DNA from: CAVYBY01 sp963766935
GTDB taxonomy: Bacteria > Actinomycetota > UBA4738 > HRBIN12
Assembly (NCBI GenBank): GCA_963766935.1
Contig: CAVYBY010000009.1
Coordinates: forward strand, 124,001-188,000
Direction of reading: 5' to 3'
Length of the DNA: 64,000 nucleotides
Positions 54,792 through 64,000 of this stretch are shown here, one piece after another; within the stretch, counting starts at the first letter, position 1; each line of letters begins with the position of its first letter. A program made the position numbers and the translations under genes. The notes under the pieces are model-generated. The model did not search any database. It was not told the origin of the DNA and saw nothing but the letters and a program-made list of their open reading frames with translations.

Positions 54792-55821
54792 CTCATTCCT
54801 CGCGGAGATCGCCGGCCAGCCGGCGGCGATCCGCCGCGCGGCCGCGGGCCTCGTTGCCCAGCGCGAGACGCTCGCGGCGATCGTTGCCGAAGCAGCGGGG
54901 CGTACCGTCGTCCTGACCGGGATGGGCAGCTCGTACGACGCGTGCTATCCGCTCGCCGTTGCGCTTGCCGAGGCGGGACTGGCGGCGGTGATGCTGGACG
55001 CCGCGGAGCTGGTGCACTCCCGCTCGGGGATCCTCGGTCCCCAAACCCTGGTCGTCGCGGTCAGTCAGTCCGGCAGAAGCGCCGAGGTGGTCCGGCTGGC
55101 CGGGGTCCTGGCGGCCGCGCCCGGAGCCTCGGGTCTGGTCGCCGTCACGAACGGCCGCGACAATCCCCTGGCGGAGCGCGCAGACTTCGTCCTCGACACG
55201 TGTGCGGGCGATGAGGAGGGGCCCTCGACGATGACGTTCGCGGCTTCGCTCGTAACCCTTGCCGGACTCGGACGGCAGTGGACGGATCGAACGGCCGACA
55301 TCGGCCCGGAGGCGGAGGCTGCCGCGGTCGCCGTCGACGAGCTCCTCGCCCGGCCCGGACTGTCCGGCGAGCTCGACGCGTGGTTCGGCGACCGCGTGGC
55401 GGCCGTCGTCCTGGGTCGTGGGTCCTCGCGCGCCGCCGCCGAGATGGCGGCGCTCACGCTCAAGGAGGCGGTCGGGCTGCCGGTGGAGGCGCTGCAGACC
55501 GCGCAGTTCCGGCACGGCCCGCTCGAGCTGGCCGGCCCGGAGCTCGCGGTCGGGGTGATCGCGAGCGGCGATGAGACCGGCGAGCTGGACCGTTCGTTCG
55601 CGGCCGAGCTGGCGGCGACCGGCGCCGCGGTGCTCGTCGTCGGCGATGCCGTCGGAGATGCCGCCGGCGTCGCTCGGATCGACATCCCGCGGCTGGATCC
55701 TTCGCTATCACCGGCCGTCTCGGTCGTACCGTTCCAGCTGCTCTCGCATGCGCTCGCACGCCGCCACGGCCGCGAGCCCGGCGTCTACGTTCGTGCCTCC
55801 AAGGTGACCATTCATGAGTGA
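54766..55821 (+). CDS. SIS-domain sugar-phosphate isomerase/deaminase (glucosamine-6-phosphate deaminase-like)
   Basis: 351 residues from GTG 54766. Two SIS domains resemble the isomerase half of GlmS: LTGMGSSYDACYPLAVALAEAG, VVAVSQSGRSAEVVRL, VLGRGSSRAAAEMAALTLKEAVGL, AQFRHGPLELAG and C-terminal RASKVTIHE. No glutaminase domain, so it cannot be GlmS itself; stand-alone versions (NagB-II/AgaS type) deaminate glucosamine-6-phosphate or galactosamine-6-phosphate. First gene of the rightward amino-sugar operon; overlaps the deacetylase gene by 8 bp. Confidence 0.86.
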   Translation: MESLGKFPDSFLAEIAGQPAAIRRAAAGLVAQRETLAAIVAEAAGRTVVLTGMGSSYDACYPLAVALAEAGLAAVMLDAAELVHSRSGILGPQTLVVAVSQSGRSAEVVRLAGVLAAAPGASGLVAVTNGRDNPLAERADFVLDTCAGDEEGPSTMTFAASLVTLAGLGRQWTDRTADIGPEAEAAAVAVDELLARPGLSGELDAWFGDRVAAVVLGRGSSRAAAEMAALTLKEAVGLPVEALQTAQFRHGPLELAGPELAVGVIASGDETGELDRSFAAELAATGAAVLVVGDAVGDAAGVARIDIPRLDPSLSPAVSVVPFQLLSHALARRHGREPGVYVRASKVTIHE

Positions 55822-56443
55822 GGCCGGCGCCGGCCCCCGCGTCGCGCTCACGTTCGACGCCGAGCATCCGGACCGTCCCGCCGGGGACCCCGCGAACGCG
55901 ACGCGCATTCTCGACGCGCTGGCCGCCGCCGGTGCCGCCGCGACCTTCTTCATCCAGGGCCGCTGGGCGCTCGCCTATCCCGACCTCGCCCGACGCGTGG
56001 CCGAGGATGGTCACCTGATCGGCAACCACTCGCACTACCACGCGCGCATGCCGCTCTTTTCCGACGACGGGATCCGCGAGGATGTCGAAGAGGCCGAAGC
56101 GGTCGTCCGCGATGCGACCGGCGCCGATCCGCGGCCGTGGTTTCGTTGCCCGTTCGGAGCGGGCTACGACGACGAGCGCGTCGGCCGCGTTCTGGAGACC
56201 CTCGGCTACCGCAACGTCCACTGGCACGTGGAGCTGGGCGACTGGGAGCCCTCACGAACCGCCGGACCCATCGCGGCCGATGCCATCGCCGGTGCGGCCG
56301 CACGCGGGGACGGGGCCGTCGTGCTGCTTCACACGTGGCCCACGGGTACTGCCGGCGCCGTGCCGAACATCGTCGAGGGCCTGAAGAACCTTGGCGCGAC
56401 GTTCGTCCGAGTCGACCAGCTCGAACCGGAGCTCCTTCCGTGA
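55814..56443 (+). CDS. Cytoplasmic NodB-type (CE4) polysaccharide deacetylase family protein
   Basis: 209 residues. CE4 motifs: ALTFDAEHPD (motif 1, with DxE in place of the common DD), IGNHSHYHARM (H-x3-H metal motif), WFRCPFGAGYDD (motif 3), WHVELGDW (motif 4) and VVLLHTWP (motif 5). No signal peptide, unlike most cell-wall deacetylases, so the substrate should be intracellular. Placed between a glucosamine-phosphate deaminase and a sugar kinase, it may remove the N-acetyl group of an imported GlcNAc saccharide, in place of NagA, which is not seen here. ATG 55814 overlaps the SIS gene. Confidence 0.85.
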   Translation: MSEAGAGPRVALTFDAEHPDRPAGDPANATRILDALAAAGAAATFFIQGRWALAYPDLARRVAEDGHLIGNHSHYHARMPLFSDDGIREDVEEAEAVVRDATGADPRPWFRCPFGAGYDDERVGRVLETLGYRNVHWHVELGDWEPSRTAGPIAADAIAGAAARGDGAVVLLHTWPTGTAGAVPNIVEGLKNLGATFVRVDQLEPELLP

Positions 56444-57462
56444 GGCGCCCCGCGATTCTGGCGGTCGATGCCGGCGGCTCGAAGACGGATGCCGTGTTGA
56501 TCCGCCGTGACGGCACGGTGCTCGGCGCCGCCCGGATCCACGGCGCGGAGCACGACGGGCCCGGTGGAGACGCGCACCTCGAGGTCGTCGCCGCCGCGGT
56601 GGAGGCCGCCGGCCGCAACGCCGGTTGGAACGGCGCCGGCGCCCCGATCGCCGAGCTGGGCGTCTACTGCCAGGCCGGCGCGGACCTGACGGACGACGTC
56701 CGGCGGATCACGAAGTGGCTGGCCGGCCGCGGGCTCTCGAGCGAAGACGTCGTGCGAAACGACACGTTCGCCGTTCTGCGCGCGGGAACCGAACGGGGCT
56801 GGGGTGTGGCGGTCGTGTGCGGATACGGCACCAACTGCTCGGGCGTCTCGCCCGGCGGACGCGAGTTCCGGCTGTCGGCGCTCGGCGAGATCAGCGGGGA
56901 CTGGGGCGGGGGCGGAGACCTCGGCAAGGCGGCCCTGTGGTTGGCCGTGAGAGCCGAAGACGGCCGGGGCGTCGCGACCGCCCTCCGCGGGCTCGTTCCC
57001 GCGCACTTCGGGATGCGCCGGCCCAGCCAGTTGGTGCGCGCGCTGCACGACGGCCGGATCGCCGAGACCCGCCTCGAGGAGCTTGCGCCGGCGGTCTTCC
57101 GCGCGGCGGCCGGGGGTGACGGCGCCGCGCGGTCGATCGTGGACCGGCAGGCCGACGAGGTCGTGGCCATGGCGGGGGCCGCGATCCGGCGCCTGCGGCT
57201 CGGCTCGACCGACGCCGAGGTCGTGCTCGGAGGCAGCGTGTTCCGCGCGAAGGACCCGGCGTTCTTCCGGCGGATGCAGGAAGGGCTTGCCGCGGTCGCG
57301 CCGGCCGCACGGATGCTGGTGCTCGACGCTCCGCCGGTGCTCGGCGCGGCGTTGCTCGGTCTCGACCGGGTGGCCGCACCGGCGTCGGCGCGCCGCCGGC
57401 TGCGTGCTTCGTTGACCGAGCGCCGGCTTGCTGCCGGCACTCGCCGTTCGAGGAAAGGATGA
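56440..57462 (+). CDS. BadF/BadG/BcrA/BcrD-type ATPase, probable N-acetylglucosamine-type kinase
   Basis: 340 residues from GTG 56440, overlapping the deacetylase by GTGA. ILAVDAGGSKTDAVLIRRDG is the phosphate-1 loop, VVRNDTFAVLRAGT contains a catalytic-type Asp, VVCGYGTNCSGVSPGG is the second phosphate loop, and ISGDWGGGGDLGKAAL and VVLGGSVFRA follow. This family includes eukaryotic-type GlcNAc kinase and bacterial amino-sugar kinases, so sugar phosphorylation is favoured over benzoyl-CoA reductase activation. Confidence 0.85.
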   Translation: MRRPAILAVDAGGSKTDAVLIRRDGTVLGAARIHGAEHDGPGGDAHLEVVAAAVEAAGRNAGWNGAGAPIAELGVYCQAGADLTDDVRRITKWLAGRGLSSEDVVRNDTFAVLRAGTERGWGVAVVCGYGTNCSGVSPGGREFRLSALGEISGDWGGGGDLGKAALWLAVRAEDGRGVATALRGLVPAHFGMRRPSQLVRALHDGRIAETRLEELAPAVFRAAAGGDGAARSIVDRQADEVVAMAGAAIRRLRLGSTDAEVVLGGSVFRAKDPAFFRRMQEGLAAVAPAARMLVLDAPPVLGAALLGLDRVAAPASARRRLRASLTERRLAAGTRRSRKG

Positions 57463-57466
57463 GGCC

Positions 57467-58651
<1,185 letters not shown>

Positions 58652-58708
58652 TCGCGCCGTCGCCTGGCGTCCTGTGCGAGGATTCCCAGCGAGGGAGAGC
58701 GCCGGCCC

Positions 58709-59128
58709 GTGGGGCGCGAACCGGACATGATGGACGTGGAACGGCTGCGCCGCCTGCCGCTGTTCGGCGAGCTCGACCACTTCGACCTGTCCCGGCTGTC
58801 GCACTGGGTGAAGGAAGTCGACGTCGCGAGCGGCGACCTCGTCATCGAGGAGGGGTCGATCCCCCACGAGCTCTTCGTCATCGAGACCGGCTCGGTCGAG
58901 GTCACGCATGAGGGGCGCGTGCTCGCGACGCTCGGACCCGGCGACATCATCGGCGAGATGGGGCTGATCGAGCTGCGGCGACGGGTGGCGTCGGTCCGCG
59001 CGACGAGCCCCGTCCACGCGGTGGCGCTCGGGGCCGACGAGCTTGCGGCGATGACGGATGAGATGCCCGAGCTGGTCGAACGGTTCCGCGAGATCCTCGC
59101 CCGGCGCCGCGCCGTCGGCGACGCCTGA
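58709..59128 (+). CDS. Stand-alone cyclic-nucleotide-binding domain protein
   Basis: 139 residues from GTG 58709. A single CRP-like beta-roll: LPLFGELDHFDLSRLSHWV, VIEEGSIPHELFVIETGSVEV, and phosphate-binding GPGDIIGEMGLIELRRRVASV (with the Glu and Arg of cNMP cassettes). No DNA-binding helix-turn-helix follows, so it is not a Crp-type regulator by itself. It may regulate a partner protein; none is evident. Probably separate from the sugar operon. Confidence 0.85.
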   Translation: MGREPDMMDVERLRRLPLFGELDHFDLSRLSHWVKEVDVASGDLVIEEGSIPHELFVIETGSVEVTHEGRVLATLGPGDIIGEMGLIELRRRVASVRATSPVHAVALGADELAAMTDEMPELVERFREILARRRAVGDA

Positions 59129-59185
59129 ATCACGGCCTCAAGCCGGCCCACCTTTGGTCGCAAACGAGGGCCAGGATGTCGGCGG

Positions 59186-60076
59186 TCAGCCGGCGGGGCC
59201 GAGCGCCTCGAGCAGGCGCCGGACCGGCCCCGCCACCCCGGCGAGCTCGGCCAGATCGCGCAGCCCGGCGTCGTCGCGCGTCCCCGACCACACGGCCACG
59301 GGCGCATCGGCGTTGACGGGAACGAGCCGGCGCATCGTCTCGACGTAGTCGGCCGACTCGCGGAGGCGAGCGCGGAGTGCCGGCTTGCCACGCAGGAGCC
59401 CGGGACGCGGGTTGTCGCGAGCCGCGTCGGCCATCAGGTCGTCGAGGCTCTCGTAGGTCTGGATCAAGGCGCGGGCGGTCTTCTCGCCGACGCCGCGGAC
59501 GCCGGGCAGGTTGTCCGAGGGATCTCCGCGAAGGATCGCGAACTCGGCGTACCGGGAGGCGGGGACGCCGTAGGCCGTCTCGACACCGGCCTCGTCGAAG
59601 TCGCGCAGCTCGCGCACGCCGCGAACTGTGAACAGCAACCGAACCTCGGGGTCGTGCACGAGCTGGATGAGGTCGCGGTCGCCGCTCACGATCTCCATGC
59701 GGTCGCCGGGGTCGGCGAGGCGGACGAGGGCGCCGATCGCATCCTCGGCTTCCCAATGGGGCGTGTGCGCCTGCGGCATGTCGGTCAGGTCGAGCGCCTG
59801 GCGAAGAAGGACGAACTGGGCGGTGATCTCCGGCGGCTCCTCCGGACGAGAGGCCTTGTACCCGTCGTACATCTTGACTCGCTCGACCGGCCGCCAGTCG
59901 TGGTCGTACACGTGCACGACCTCGTCGGGATGGCGGTCCGAGATCAGCTGCGCCGTCCAGTCCAGGTAGCCGTAGACGCCGCCCACGGGCCGCCCGTCCG
60001 GCTGGGCGATGTGATCGGAAAGCGCGAAATGCGCCCGGTAGAGCAAGCTCGAGACGTCCAGGAGGAGTCTCTTCAC
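59186..60076 (-). CDS. 5'-3' exonuclease (DNA polymerase I N-terminal-like / flap endonuclease)
   Basis: 296 residues from GTG 60076. Metal-binding and H3TH motifs: LLLDVSSLLYRAHFAL, VHVYDHDWRPVERVKMYDGYK, HWEAEDAIGALV, EIVSGDRDLIQLV, DFDEAGVETAYGV and DPSDNLPGVRGVGEKTARALI. Acts on flaps and 5' ends in repair and RNA-primer removal. It overlaps the stop of a small membrane-protein gene by GTGA. PolA polymerase domains are absent. Confidence 0.9.
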   Translation of the reverse strand: MKRLLLDVSSLLYRAHFALSDHIAQPDGRPVGGVYGYLDWTAQLISDRHPDEVVHVYDHDWRPVERVKMYDGYKASRPEEPPEITAQFVLLRQALDLTDMPQAHTPHWEAEDAIGALVRLADPGDRMEIVSGDRDLIQLVHDPEVRLLFTVRGVRELRDFDEAGVETAYGVPASRYAEFAILRGDPSDNLPGVRGVGEKTARALIQTYESLDDLMADAARDNPRPGLLRGKPALRARLRESADYVETMRRLVPVNADAPVAVWSGTRDDAGLRDLAELAGVAGPVRRLLEALGPAG

Positions 60077-60339
60077 GACTCCTCGGCGGACCGGTTGCTG
60101 ATGAATGCCGCGATAACGAGGAGGATGATGGCGAGGACCAGCGTCAGCCCGACCGCCGGCCCCGTCCATCCCGGACCGACGCGGGTCAGGTCGCAAGGGC
60201 CCGTCACCGGAGGCTCACATCCTGTCTTGTGTGTTCGGCCGAGAACGGAAAGGATCGGGACCGCCACCAGCGCGAACATGGCGAGCCGGCGGAGAAGCTT
60301 CGCAACTGGACGTCGATCCGAGCGGGTTGTCGTGCCCAC
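60073..60339 (-). CDS. Small two-helix membrane protein
   Basis: 88 residues from GTG 60339. Two hydrophobic segments (LAMFALVAVPILSVLG, about 18-34, and VGLTLVLAIILLVIAAFI, about 62-80) bracket an outside loop with two Cys and many Pro. No family recognised. It overlaps the exonuclease gene by 4 bp, so the two are translationally coupled. Confidence 0.6.
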   Translation of the reverse strand: MGTTTRSDRRPVAKLLRRLAMFALVAVPILSVLGRTHKTGCEPPVTGPCDLTRVGPGWTGPAVGLTLVLAIILLVIAAFISNRSAEES

Positions 60340-60389
60340 GATCGCAGGTTACTGCGACGCGATTCGGTGCGAGCCAGGTACGCGGAGGC

Positions 60390-60791
60390 TCATCTCCAAC
60401 CCGCCACGCGTCCCGCTTGCTCGAGCCATCTGCGCATCTCCGGTCCTCGCGCCTCCTCCAGGGTCTTCACCTTGACGTAGCGGGTCCGTTCGGTGGTTCC
60501 GAGCGGTGGCGGAGGGTCGAACTCCGCGCCGCCGAAAAAGACGACGTTCACGGAGACGTCGTACGCCACCATCTCGATGATCCAGCCGACGTCTGGCAAC
60601 CCGTAGTACGCCCTTTTCCACTTGACGGCGTATCGAAGTCCGGGGACCGCCTCGCGGATCGATCCGTCCAACTGCTCGACGATCGGATGCAGATCCGGCA
60701 TCACGCGCCGGATCCAATCCTCGATCTCGGCGTGGCTCTCGGATGGCACGGGCGGGTTTCGGGTCGCGAGCGGCTTGGGCCCTCTCTTCAT
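60390..60791 (-). CDS. DUF1801-domain protein
   Basis: 133 residues. The N-terminus MKRGPKPLATRNPPVPSE is basic. SIREAVPGLRYAVKWKRAYYG, GWIIEMVAYDVSVNVVFFGGAE and KTLEEARGPEMRRWLEQA match DUF1801 (YdhG/YjhX-like fold), which may bind metal or small ligands. No function known. ATG 60791 has GAGGAG upstream. Confidence 0.82.
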   Translation of the reverse strand: MKRGPKPLATRNPPVPSESHAEIEDWIRRVMPDLHPIVEQLDGSIREAVPGLRYAVKWKRAYYGLPDVGWIIEMVAYDVSVNVVFFGGAEFDPPPPLGTTERTRYVKVKTLEEARGPEMRRWLEQAGRVAGWR

Positions 60792-60842
60792 CGCACGCTG
60801 CTCCTCTCCGGCCTGAACTCCGCCGACAGGCCACCTCTTTCG

Positions 60843-61358
60843 TCACCCCTCCGTGGGTAGAACCTCCACGATTCGGCCGGTCTGCTCGCCGAAGTCCCAG
60901 ACGTCGATCGCCGGCGGCTCTACGCCGAGCACCGTGAGGATGGTGCAGATCTGGCTCCGATGGTCGGTCCCGTGGTGCAGCGCCTGCGCGAGCCGGATGC
61001 CGAAGGGCGCGTCGCGCTCGTAGCCGTCGTCCTCGTCGACCTCGTGCACCATGGCGTCGGGATCGGGGTTCCGGCCGAGGAGTTCCGACCAGGCCGTCGC
61101 GTCCGCATCCATCACGGTTCGAAGCTGGCTCAGGTCCATCCGATCCTCGTCGATCTCGCGGGCGCGATCACCGGTCATCCGCAGCAGGTACCAGGAGTCG
61201 GACCCGACGAGGTGACGCATCGTCCTCATGATCGTGCCGTACGTGCCGGGCGCTGTCGTCTCCAGCTGTTCCGGGGTGAGCTCGAGACAGGTGTCGATCA
61301 GTCGCTGGGTCGCCCAGACGTGGTGGGCGAATGCATCGTCGAGCAGTGACGGACTCAT
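60843..61358 (-). CDS. DinB-family (DUF664-like) metal-dependent protein
   Basis: 171 residues. Four-helix DinB fold with metal-ligand His in HVWATQRLIDTCL, HLVGSDSWYLL and ALHHGTDHRSQICTILTVLG. Related proteins are thiol transferases (mycothiol or bacillithiol dependent) or of unknown function. A metal-dependent transferase role is inferred from family only. It follows SGNH-hydrolase gene on the same strand. Confidence 0.85.
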   Translation of the reverse strand: MSPSLLDDAFAHHVWATQRLIDTCLELTPEQLETTAPGTYGTIMRTMRHLVGSDSWYLLRMTGDRAREIDEDRMDLSQLRTVMDADATAWSELLGRNPDPDAMVHEVDEDDGYERDAPFGIRLAQALHHGTDHRSQICTILTVLGVEPPAIDVWDFGEQTGRIVEVLPTEG

Positions 61359-61508
61359 CGGCCCAAACTAGCAGCACCGTTCCCGAGCCGAGGAGTTGGA
61401 TGGGGATGGACGCGGTTCTCGTCTTCGCCGGCGAGCAGCCGGAGGTTGCCGGACCGTTTCCCGCGCGAGAATGCCGCCCGTGTGGTGTGGACCTGACAAT
61501 CGTCCGGC

Positions 61509-62525
61509 TCACACCGTCGAGCAGGGCGCCGGGGTGGAACGCGCTGCCTCGGCCGCGACGGTGCGCCAGCCGCGGACGAACGGCGCCAGCAGGTCGGCCA
61601 CCGCGCCGATCCCCTCCGCAAGCGGGTGAACCCCGTCCGATCCCAGCTGAGCGGGGTCGACGGCCGCGTCCCAATCGGCCACGGCGGTGTTCGGGTGCCG
61701 GGCGGTTTCCTCGAAGATCGCGCGGTTTATCTCCGGGATGGTCGAAGCCGGCCCGTGTGCCGTCTGCCACACGACGAGCGGCACGTTGCGAAGCCGGTCC
61801 AGGATCGCCACCAGGTTGGTCCGAAACGCCGCCGGATCCTCGTCGTTCGTCCCCAGCTCCACGACCACCACGTCCGGGTTGTCGGTCAGGTCCTGGTCGG
61901 CCGGGTCGACCCCCTCGCTCGAGCTCCGTCCGACGACCGCGTCGAACCGAAGCGTCCAGCTCGACAACGCATCCGAGATCGCCGGCTCCGACCCCAGCAG
62001 GATCGAGTCACCGATCAAGAGCGCCCGCGGCGGATCCTTCGGGCCGTCGGTCGGCAACGCCAGCCACCTGGCGATCCCCTCGGCGCTCCGCACGTACAGC
62101 CACGAGGGGCCGTCGGCCAGCGTGAAGACCTGAAGCCCACCGCCGATCCCGGCGAGGCTCGCTCCGGGGGGAAGGCTCGACACGGGCACGGCGAACCGGC
62201 CTCCGACGAAGCTGCCGCGATGTCCGCCGAACCGGCCTTCGATCACGGGCGCCGCGCTCCCGCACCGATACGCCTCGAGCTGCGACGGAGGGATGCACAC
62301 GTTGCCGCTGTCCCGGAACAGCGTGATCTGCGTGGTTCCCCCGGCGATGTTCTCGCACGCCTCGGGTCCGATGTGACCGGCGGGACGCGAGATCGCCACC
62401 ACACGGTCGGGTGGGATCTGCAGGACGAGGGCGACGAGGGCGATCGCAACGACCGCGACGAACCCGACGAGGAGGCGCCGTCGCCGGCGCCGATCCAGCC
62501 GACTCGCGCGTCCCGGGATCGCCAT
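61509..62525 (-). CDS. SGNH/GDSL-type esterase-like protein, membrane-anchored
   Basis: 338 residues. A basic N-terminus (RLDRRRRRRLLVG) and one hydrophobic helix (FVAVVAIALVALVLQIP) anchor it with the enzyme outside. An N-terminal domain of about 110 residues precedes the SGNH core: LLIGDSILLGSEP (block I Ser), VVVVELGTNDED (block III Asn) and LGSDGVHPLAEG (catalytic Asp and His). Likely an acyl-ester or deacetylase-type hydrolase of cell-surface sugars; the substrate is unknown. Confidence 0.83.
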   Translation of the reverse strand: MAIPGRASRLDRRRRRRLLVGFVAVVAIALVALVLQIPPDRVVAISRPAGHIGPEACENIAGGTTQITLFRDSGNVCIPPSQLEAYRCGSAAPVIEGRFGGHRGSFVGGRFAVPVSSLPPGASLAGIGGGLQVFTLADGPSWLYVRSAEGIARWLALPTDGPKDPPRALLIGDSILLGSEPAISDALSSWTLRFDAVVGRSSSEGVDPADQDLTDNPDVVVVELGTNDEDPAAFRTNLVAILDRLRNVPLVVWQTAHGPASTIPEINRAIFEETARHPNTAVADWDAAVDPAQLGSDGVHPLAEGIGAVADLLAPFVRGWRTVAAEAARSTPAPCSTV

Positions 62526-62565
62526 GTGGGTTCCGTTACGGACGAGCCCGCGCCCGCTTCGTCCG

Positions 62566-63417
62566 TCAGCGATCCGGCCGCGGAGGGATCGAGCGGGCGC
62601 GCCACGGCCAGCTCTTCCGGTGCTTCACGGCGGCCTCGAAGTCCTGGCTCGTGAAGCCGTCGGGCACCGTCCCGGCCACCGCGTACCGGTACAGGGCGGC
62701 GTTGAAGACCTCGCCCAGCGCGGACGCGAACACCATCAGCGCGAGGAATCCCACCACCATCGTGCCGATGCCGATCGCCGGAGAGACGAGGACGAGCCCC
62801 AGCCCGACGACCATGACCGGAATGACCACAATCATGAGGGCGAGGCCGATGGTGAGGTTGCCGACGAGCTGCTCGCCCCAGCGTTTCCGGAAGATCGAGG
62901 CCGACCGGCGGATCGCGCCACGAACGTCCACCGGTTCGAACAGGAGCACCGGCACGACGAAGAACGTCACGAGCCCCCAGGCGATGCTTCCGATGATGCC
63001 GGCCACCCGCCCGAGGATGCCGGTTCGCTCCTGGATCACGCGCAGCACGATGCCCACCGTCGCGGCGAGCAGCGCCCACCGCAGGATCTCCGGAAGACGG
63101 CCGCGCACCATCGCCCATCCGTCCGCGATCGTCGCGGGCTCACCGTCCAGTCTGCGCAGAGCCACGGCGACGAGGGTCGCGTTGAAGCAGATCCCGATGA
63201 AGGCGGCGATCGCGTAGAAGGCGTAGAGCGCGAGGTAGCCGTCGAGATGCGATCCCTCGCTGAGCACCCCGTGGAAGAGGCCGGCGAAGAAAAAGCCGGC
63301 CGCGACCGCGGAGGTGCAGACGAGCGACCCGAGCGGCAACAGCAGCAGCTTCGGATCGCGTCCGAGCAACTTCCAGCTGGCTCCGACGAGGGCGAAGCTT
63401 CGGGCGGTCTTGCTCAC
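62566..63417 (-). CDS. Multi-span membrane protein (DUF6159-like)
   Basis: 283 residues. The start MSKTARSFALVGASWKLLGRDPKLLLLP and about six hydrophobic segments resemble the DUF6159 family of membrane proteins. A conserved RGAIRRSASIFRKRWGEQLVGN segment lies between segments. The function is unknown. Divergent from rlmN. Confidence 0.72.
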   Translation of the reverse strand: MSKTARSFALVGASWKLLGRDPKLLLLPLGSLVCTSAVAAGFFFAGLFHGVLSEGSHLDGYLALYAFYAIAAFIGICFNATLVAVALRRLDGEPATIADGWAMVRGRLPEILRWALLAATVGIVLRVIQERTGILGRVAGIIGSIAWGLVTFFVVPVLLFEPVDVRGAIRRSASIFRKRWGEQLVGNLTIGLALMIVVIPVMVVGLGLVLVSPAIGIGTMVVGFLALMVFASALGEVFNAALYRYAVAGTVPDGFTSQDFEAAVKHRKSWPWRARSIPPRPDR

Positions 63418-63511
63418 CGTGCACCTCCGGGGGGCTTCGAAGCGGTTTCACCGTCATGGTATCGCGAGCCGCGCGCGCGGAGGATCCCCGAACCCTGGTA
63501 CGGATGCCCGA

Positions 63512-63517
63512 TACCCT
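63512..63517 (+). promoter_or_regulatory. Predicted -10 box of rlmN
   Basis: TACCCT in CCGATACCCT ends 7 nt before ATG 63525. The same box and spacing precede cydA. This supports ATG 63525 over the upstream in-frame ATG 63504. Confidence 0.35.
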
Positions 63518-63524
63518 CGGGGTC

Positions 63525-64000
63525 ATGGGTGCCCTGGACCTGAGCGTCGAGACCTTCGCCGAACGGATGGCGGCCTGGGGCGAGCCCGCGTTTCGCGCCA
63601 AGCAGGTCTACGGACAGTTGTGGCGCCGCGCGGCCGACTACGACGAGATGTCCGACGTGCCGCCACCGCTTCGCGCCCGGCTGGCCGAGGAGCTGCCGCT
63701 GGGCGTCGAGGTGCTCGAGGAGCGCGTCGCCGACGCCGGGCGAACGCGCAAGGCGCTCCTGCGCCTGGATGCGAGCCGCGTCGTCGAAGCCGTCGTCATG
63801 GGCTACCCCGACCGCGTGACGGTTTGCGTGTCGTCCCAGGCGGGATGCGCGATGGGGTGCACGTTCTGCGCCACCGGCCAGATGGGTCTGGACGGGAACC
63901 TGACGCCGGGCCAGATCGCCGCGCAGGTCCGGTGGGCTCGGCGAGAGGCCCGGCGCCTGCCGGAGTCGACCCCGCGGCGGCTCACCAACGTCGTCTTCAT
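63525..64000 (+). CDS. rlmN: 23S rRNA (adenine-C2)-methyltransferase RlmN, N-terminal part
   Basis: Open to the window edge (158 codons). The N-terminal helical domain (FAERMAAWGEPAFRAKQVYGQLW) is followed by the radical-SAM signature CAMGCTFCATGQMG (CxxxCxxC) after VTVCVSSQAG. RlmN methylates A2503 of 23S rRNA and A37 of some tRNAs using two SAM molecules and a methyl-Cys intermediate. ATG 63525 is chosen; ATG 63504 is an alternative. The 3' two-thirds lie outside the window. Confidence 0.92.
   Translation, partial: MGALDLSVETFAERMAAWGEPAFRAKQVYGQLWRRAADYDEMSDVPPPLRARLAEELPLGVEVLEERVADAGRTRKALLRLDASRVVEAVVMGYPDRVTVCVSSQAGCAMGCTFCATGQMGLDGNLTPGQIAAQVRWARREARRLPESTPRRLTNVVF

Overview
The window is about 68-70% G+C, gene-dense and bacterial, with no rRNA, tRNA or CRISPR array that I can see. 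F420-type LLM oxidoreductase, single-chain pyruvate:ferredoxin oxidoreductase, PadR, ROK and DUF1801/DinB/DUF6159-like genes, GTG/TTG starts, and many starts placed 6-8 nt after a TANNNT box (leaderless style) fit a Chloroflexota (Limnocylindria-like) or deep actinobacterial genome. I lean to Chloroflexota but cannot settle it from the sequence.

Left part (1-8 kb): a decayed DUF1684 gene, a small zinc-ribbon protein, PFOR coupled to a dihydroorotate-dehydrogenase-like gene, an SRPBCC protein, a REC-plus-histidine-kinase-like protein lacking its phosphoacceptor histidine, and a cupin/zinc-ribbon gene. From 8.08 to 17.45 kb lies a lower-GC island flanked by exact 269-bp direct repeats. It carries an eight-gene leftward operon: PotABCD-type importer, FGGY kinase, glycerol-1-phosphate-dehydrogenase-like enzyme, TIM-barrel enzyme and a GntR/HutC regulator. 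It looks like a complete uptake and catabolic unit for an unknown polyol or sugar. Removing it rebuilds an intact cupin / methyltransferase-hyuA-hyuB locus.

Middle part (18-35 kb): methyltransferase-hyuA-hyuB, a HAD phosphatase, an MFS exporter with a small membrane protein and a Ca-type P-ATPase, a gene-order-symmetric sulfur-relay operon (DsrE-TusA-flavoprotein-TusA-DsrE), adenosine deaminase, and a PDZ-less HtrA-like lipoprotein and SHOCT protein opposite an OmpR/histidine-kinase pair.

35-42 kb is a polymorphic-toxin (Rhs/YD) locus. A large Rhs gene ends in a zincin-like tip followed by an overlapping lipoprotein gene. Downstream is an orphan copy of the last 760 bp of the core with a different tip and its own overlapping lipoprotein gene. 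This is the arrangement that allows tip switching.

42-48.9 kb holds a PadR-aldo/keto reductase operon, an LLM oxidoreductase, small proteins and cytochrome bd oxidase (cydAB). 48.8-58.7 kb is a probable amino-sugar (chitooligosaccharide-like) uptake and catabolic regulon: sugar ABC importer, ROK repressor, GH4 glycosidase, SIS deaminase/isomerase, cytoplasmic NodB-type deacetylase, BadF kinase and importer ATPase. Two copies of a TTAGGAAAnTTTCCTnA operator sit just downstream of the promoters. The right end carries a cNMP-binding protein, a 5'-3' exonuclease, DUF1801, DinB, SGNH hydrolase, a DUF6159-like membrane protein and the start of rlmN.

Single-base indels break PFOR, the DHODH-like gene and the P-ATPase; raw reads must decide whether these are real or consensus errors.
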